Shown in pieces: positions 42,824-45,340 of a stretch of 45,340 nt of DNA. Numbering within the stretch: the first letter of the stretch is position 1; the number at the start of each line of letters is the position of its first letter. Made by a program: the position numbers and the translations under genes. Under the pieces are notes generated by a model that had not been told where the DNA came from, did not search any database, and saw nothing but the letters and a program-made list of their open reading frames with translations. The DNA is taken from NCBI GenBank assembly GCA_017469795.1, contig JAFUFT010000036.1, positions 1 through 45,340 of the forward strand. The letters are read 5' to 3'. The stretch comes from Oscillospiraceae bacterium (GTDB taxonomy: Bacteria > Bacillota > Clostridia > Oscillospirales > Oscillospiraceae).

Positions 42824-42970
42824 ATGGGGGAAAAGCAGGAAACCAAAGAAGGACTCAAATGGTTCAGCCGGTTCAATGAAGACCGGAACAAAAAGCCAGC
42901 CGACAAGGAAGTGGCCAACATGACAGAAAACGACTTCCGGTCGCTTCTTCTGGAAATGGAACATCGATGA
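42824..42970 (+). CDS. 48-residue hydrophilic protein, function unknown
   Basis: A short frame that starts MGEKQETKEGLKWFSRFN and ends LLLEMEHR. It has a clear ribosome binding site (GGAGGGAAG, about 5 nt before the ATG) and a good promoter, which argues it is expressed. The protein is charged and probably helical, with no membrane segment or cysteine. Its stop codon lies one base before the IS1182 left end. The reading may therefore be complete, or may have lost a few C-terminal residues to the insertion. No family recognised. Confidence 0.6.
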   Translation: MGEKQETKEGLKWFSRFNEDRNKKPADKEVANMTENDFRSLLLEMEHR

Positions 42971-43001
42971 GAAAGGGTCCGTTGCAAAATAGACTCTAGA
43001 A

Positions 43002-43049
43002 AAAACGCGGAGACTGTAGCCCCAAAGGGGTTGGCAGCCTCCGTGTTTT
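43002..43049 (+). terminator. Hairpin at the IS1182 left end
   Basis: A stem AAAACGCGGAG/CTCCGTGTTTT (43002-43012 with 43039-43049) with an inner CCCC/GGGG pair. It lies before the transposase start and can block read-through transcription into the transposase. Confidence 0.6.
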
Positions 43050-43065
43050 GCGTTATGCTGTAGGT

Positions 43066-44625
43066 GTGAAAAAACAAACAAAAACGCAAGAACAGTTTAC
43101 GACATATAAGCGGAATGGTCAACTGTTTCTTGCAATGAATTTGGAAATTTCATTATCGGAGAACGAACCCGTCCGACTGGCCAGCGCCCAGCTTGAGGAA
43201 CTGGATTATACGAATCTGTATAAAGCGTATTCGTCCAAGGGACGGAAATCGGCAGTGGAACCACGGGTTATGTTCAAGGTAATGGCATATGCGTATCAGC
43301 AAGGGATCTTCTCCAGCCGGAAGATCGAGGAAGCCTGCAGATATCGGGTGGACTTCAAATGGATGCTGGAGGATCATGCAGCACCGGATCATACGACCAT
43401 CTCCAGATTCCGCACAGGGAGATGTATGGGCGTGGTGGAGGATTTGTTTTACCAGTATATCCGCAAGCTGGAGGAATGGGGCGCCACGGATCACGAGACC
43501 GTATTCATCGACGGGACAAAGCTGGAAAGCCGTGCCGGCCGGTATACCTTTGTCTGGAAGAAGTCTGTAGAGAAATATCTGGAGAAGGTCAGGGAGGATG
43601 TGTTTGCCGCAACGGGGATCCGCACCTTATCGGAGCTTCGGGACCATCTGGAATGCAGGAAAAAACAGATCAGCTTTGTCCATGGGATCGGGCACAGGAA
43701 AAGCGCCGCCCAGAAAGAGTGGGAGGCGCTGGAGAAGCTGTGCAATCGTTGGGAGTCCTATGAATATTCCCTTGGCATCATGGGAGACAGCCGGAACAGC
43801 TATTCTAAAACAGATCATGACGCGACCTTTATGCGGATGAAGGAAGACCATATGCGCAATGGGCAGTTAAAGCCTGCCTATAACGTGCAGGTGGCAGTAA
43901 ACAGTGAATTCATCACCGGGATCGATGCGTTTTCCAATCGGACAGATTTCGGTACGCTGCAGCCGTTCCTTCGCACCATGCAGCGGTTCCATGAGGCAAA
44001 ATATGAGGAGGTTACTGCGGATTCCGGATATGAGAGTCTGGATAACTATCTGTTTCTGGAGCGCAATGGCCAGATGAGCTTTATCAAGCCCTCCAATTAC
44101 GACCAGAGAAAGACAAAGAAATTTAAGAAGCAGATTGGCAGGATCGAGAACATGTCCTATGATCCGGAGGAAGACTGCTTCACCTGCGCGGAGGGCAGAA
44201 AGCTGCCGCTTCATCGGGAATCCACAGAGCGCACAGAGGACGGGCAGTATATTTCCACCGCCTGGTATCGCTGTGAGGACTGCACAAACTGTCCCCGAAG
44301 AACTGCCTGCTGCCGGGCCAAAGACGTTAACACGCCCAAGGAACTCAGATTACAGAAAACCTTCTGGGAAAAACGCGCGGAATCCCGGAACAATATCACG
44401 ACAGAACGCAGGATACTCCTGCGTATGTGCCGTTCCATCCAGGCGGAAGGAACGTTCGGGCTGCTGAAAAACGACTTTGGGTTCCGCAGGTTCCTGACTG
44501 CCGGTAAAGTGAAGATCCGAATCGAGCTGTTCTTCCTGGCGCTGGGCTTTAATCTCAAAAAATACTGGATGAAACGGGAACACAACCGTTTAAGCCAGCA
44601 TCTTTCCACCGTAAAGCTGGAATAG
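43066..44625 (+). CDS. IS1182-family transposase
   Basis: The protein of about 519 residues matches the IS1182 family. The N-terminal domain has NLEISLSENEPVRLASAQLEELDYTNLYKAYSSKGRKSAVEPRVM and ACRYRVDFKWMLEDHAAPDHTTISRFR. The DDE core has VFIDGTKLESRAGRYTFVWKK (first Asp), NVQVAVNSEFITG and EEVTADSGYESLDNY (second Asp). A Cys-rich segment (CEDCTNCPRRTACC) comes before the final Glu region GTFGLLKNDFGFRRF. The frame is intact. The start is uncertain: GTG at 43066 (VKKQTKTQEQF) fits family N-termini, and TTG at 43048 overlaps the upstream hairpin. Confidence 0.9.
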   Translation: MKKQTKTQEQFTTYKRNGQLFLAMNLEISLSENEPVRLASAQLEELDYTNLYKAYSSKGRKSAVEPRVMFKVMAYAYQQGIFSSRKIEEACRYRVDFKWMLEDHAAPDHTTISRFRTGRCMGVVEDLFYQYIRKLEEWGATDHETVFIDGTKLESRAGRYTFVWKKSVEKYLEKVREDVFAATGIRTLSELRDHLECRKKQISFVHGIGHRKSAAQKEWEALEKLCNRWESYEYSLGIMGDSRNSYSKTDHDATFMRMKEDHMRNGQLKPAYNVQVAVNSEFITGIDAFSNRTDFGTLQPFLRTMQRFHEAKYEEVTADSGYESLDNYLFLERNGQMSFIKPSNYDQRKTKKFKKQIGRIENMSYDPEEDCFTCAEGRKLPLHRESTERTEDGQYISTAWYRCEDCTNCPRRTACCRAKDVNTPKELRLQKTFWEKRAESRNNITTERRILLRMCRSIQAEGTFGLLKNDFGFRRFLTAGKVKIRIELFFLALGFNLKKYWMKREHNRLSQHLSTVKLE

Positions 44626-44839
44626 CCACCGAATAACAGAATAGTTTCCACCATTGGCACTGGTATCTCGGCCAGGGCCAGTTTTGCTATGCCCTTTTAC
44701 GGTCCCGGGGTTATTGTTGTTCTGTTTTTCCAGTTAGAAGACCGTATGATATGCTAAGGGCGCGTCACAGAATGATTTTGCATTCTGCAACGCGCCCTTT
44801 TATTCGCCAGTCCGGCTTTCTCTTATCAAACATGAACGG

Positions 44840-44947
44840 GAAAACCCCGGATTTCAATCCGGGGATGAAAGTGAATTCCTTGTTCCCCCGTATGTTTTTG
44901 TAGTATAATAAATTGCATTTTTGCGCATATAGTGATATAATAGATAC
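44840..44947 (+). mobile_element. IS200/IS605-family left end with hairpin and promoter
   Basis: A perfect 8-bp hairpin CCCCGGAT/ATCCGGGG (44845-44852 with 44857-44864, loop TTCA) is the sub-terminal structure that TnpA recognises in this family. TTGTTC-N18-TATAAT (ending 44909) and TTGCAT-N17-TATAAT (44913-44941) are promoter-like. The second is so close to the ATG that it would give an almost leaderless transcript. Confidence 0.6.
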
Positions 44948-45340
44948 ATGAGAAAGATAAATAAAACAAGACATTCCAGGTATCTATTGAATTTGCATAT
45001 AGTCTGGATTCCAAAGTACCGAAAACCTATACTCGATGGCTACCAGGATGAGATGAAGAGCATCCTGTATTCCATTGCGGAACGTAAGCATTGGGAAATC
45101 CTTGCTGTCGAAGTAATGCCAGACCATGTGCATTTGTTTGTGTCTGTCCCGCCGGCCGTTGCACCTTCTGAAGTCGTTAAGGCATTTAAGGGACAGTCCG
45201 GCCGGTTGTTTCTGATGAACCATCCGGAGTTTACGGATCCTCGCTATGACAACTCCCTGTGGGCACCGTCATATTTTGTCGCATCTGCCGGAGATGTCTC
45301 CAACGAGATCATTAAAGCCTATATCGAAGGCCAATACGAT
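44948..45340 (+). CDS. tnpA: IS200/IS605-family TnpA transposase (Y1 HUH), 3' end cut by the window
   Basis: An open frame of 131 codons runs to the last base of the window. The N-terminus is MRKINKTRHSRYLLNLHIVW, the usual opening of TnpA. The HUH metal motif appears as PDHVHLFVS (residues about 57-65), and the catalytic Tyr should be that in IIKAYIEGQ (about 126). The enzyme moves single-stranded DNA by a 5' phosphotyrosine link. Only the last residues are missing. A partner tnpB cannot be assessed because the window ends here. Confidence 0.9.
   Translation, partial: MRKINKTRHSRYLLNLHIVWIPKYRKPILDGYQDEMKSILYSIAERKHWEILAVEVMPDHVHLFVSVPPAVAPSEVVKAFKGQSGRLFLMNHPEFTDPRYDNSLWAPSYFVASAGDVSNEIIKAYIEGQYD

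Larger units (their letters stand above)
42972..44800 (+). mobile_element. IS1182-family insertion sequence
   Basis: The terminal repeats AAAGGGTCCGTTGCAAAAT (42972-42990) and AAAGGGCGCGTTGCAGAAT (44800-44782, minus strand) agree at 16 of 19 positions. They enclose a single transposase. The right terminal repeat is also one arm of a strong 17-nt-arm hairpin (44758-44774 with 44781-44797) followed by TTTT, which should stop transcription leaving the element. No target duplication is visible. Confidence 0.85.

Overview
The window looks like chromosome of a GC-rich, anaerobic, Gram-positive Clostridia bacterium, most likely a gut Oscillospirales or Lachnospirales member. This is inferred from strong AGGAGG-type ribosome binding sites, lipoboxes, an LPXTG-like surface anchor, SigI/RsgI pairs, oxygen-labile-type Fe-S ene-reductases and the IS families present. 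The species cannot be named from sequence reading alone. I see no rRNA, tRNA or CRISPR array.

Layout. 1-134: 5' end of a group IIC intron (minus strand) sitting just behind a terminator hairpin. 180-8630: a metabolic block with two Fe-S/FAD old-yellow-enzyme-type reductases, a membrane protein, a crotonase-fold hydrolase resembling 6-oxocamphor hydrolase, a CoA-transferase and a divergent LysR regulator. 8773-12408: two paralogous solute-binding lipoproteins without permeases. 12659-14950: an operon of VTC polyphosphate-polymerase-like protein, DUF4956 membrane protein and metallo-beta-lactamase-fold lipoprotein. 15087-16797: sigma factor SigI and anti-sigma RsgI (pair 1). 16866-17849: GNAT acetyltransferase and a coiled-coil protein. 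17990-18873: an internally deleted IS66. 19034-33426: a 14.4 kb operon of an AP2/zinc-ribbon protein and a 4471-residue isopeptide-domain surface adhesin, driven by a consensus promoter. 33625-36632: IS3 and IS1595 insertions. 36792-38678: a beta-helix-like secreted protein with 39-bp tandem repeats. 38927-41202: lysozyme-like protein, SigI and RsgI (pair 2). 41383-42549: a rhodanese/cyclophilin-like lipoprotein. 42824-42970: a small protein. 42972-45340: IS1182 and a truncated IS200/IS605 element.

How it fits together. The main finding is a set of three promoters of the form ACCCC-N20-CGAAT[G/C]. They lie in front of the VTC/DUF4956/MBL operon, the beta-helix protein gene and the lysozyme-sigI2-rsgI2 operon. 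The motif resembles the known SigI promoter class (ACCCCC ... CGAA), and two sigI/rsgI pairs are in the window. Together these suggest a local envelope regulon that couples a VTC-type polyphosphate-like system, a cell-wall lytic enzyme and a surface protein to two unusual RsgI sensors. Both RsgI proteins lack the Asn-Pro juxtamembrane motif of characterised RsgI proteins and end in long disordered tails.
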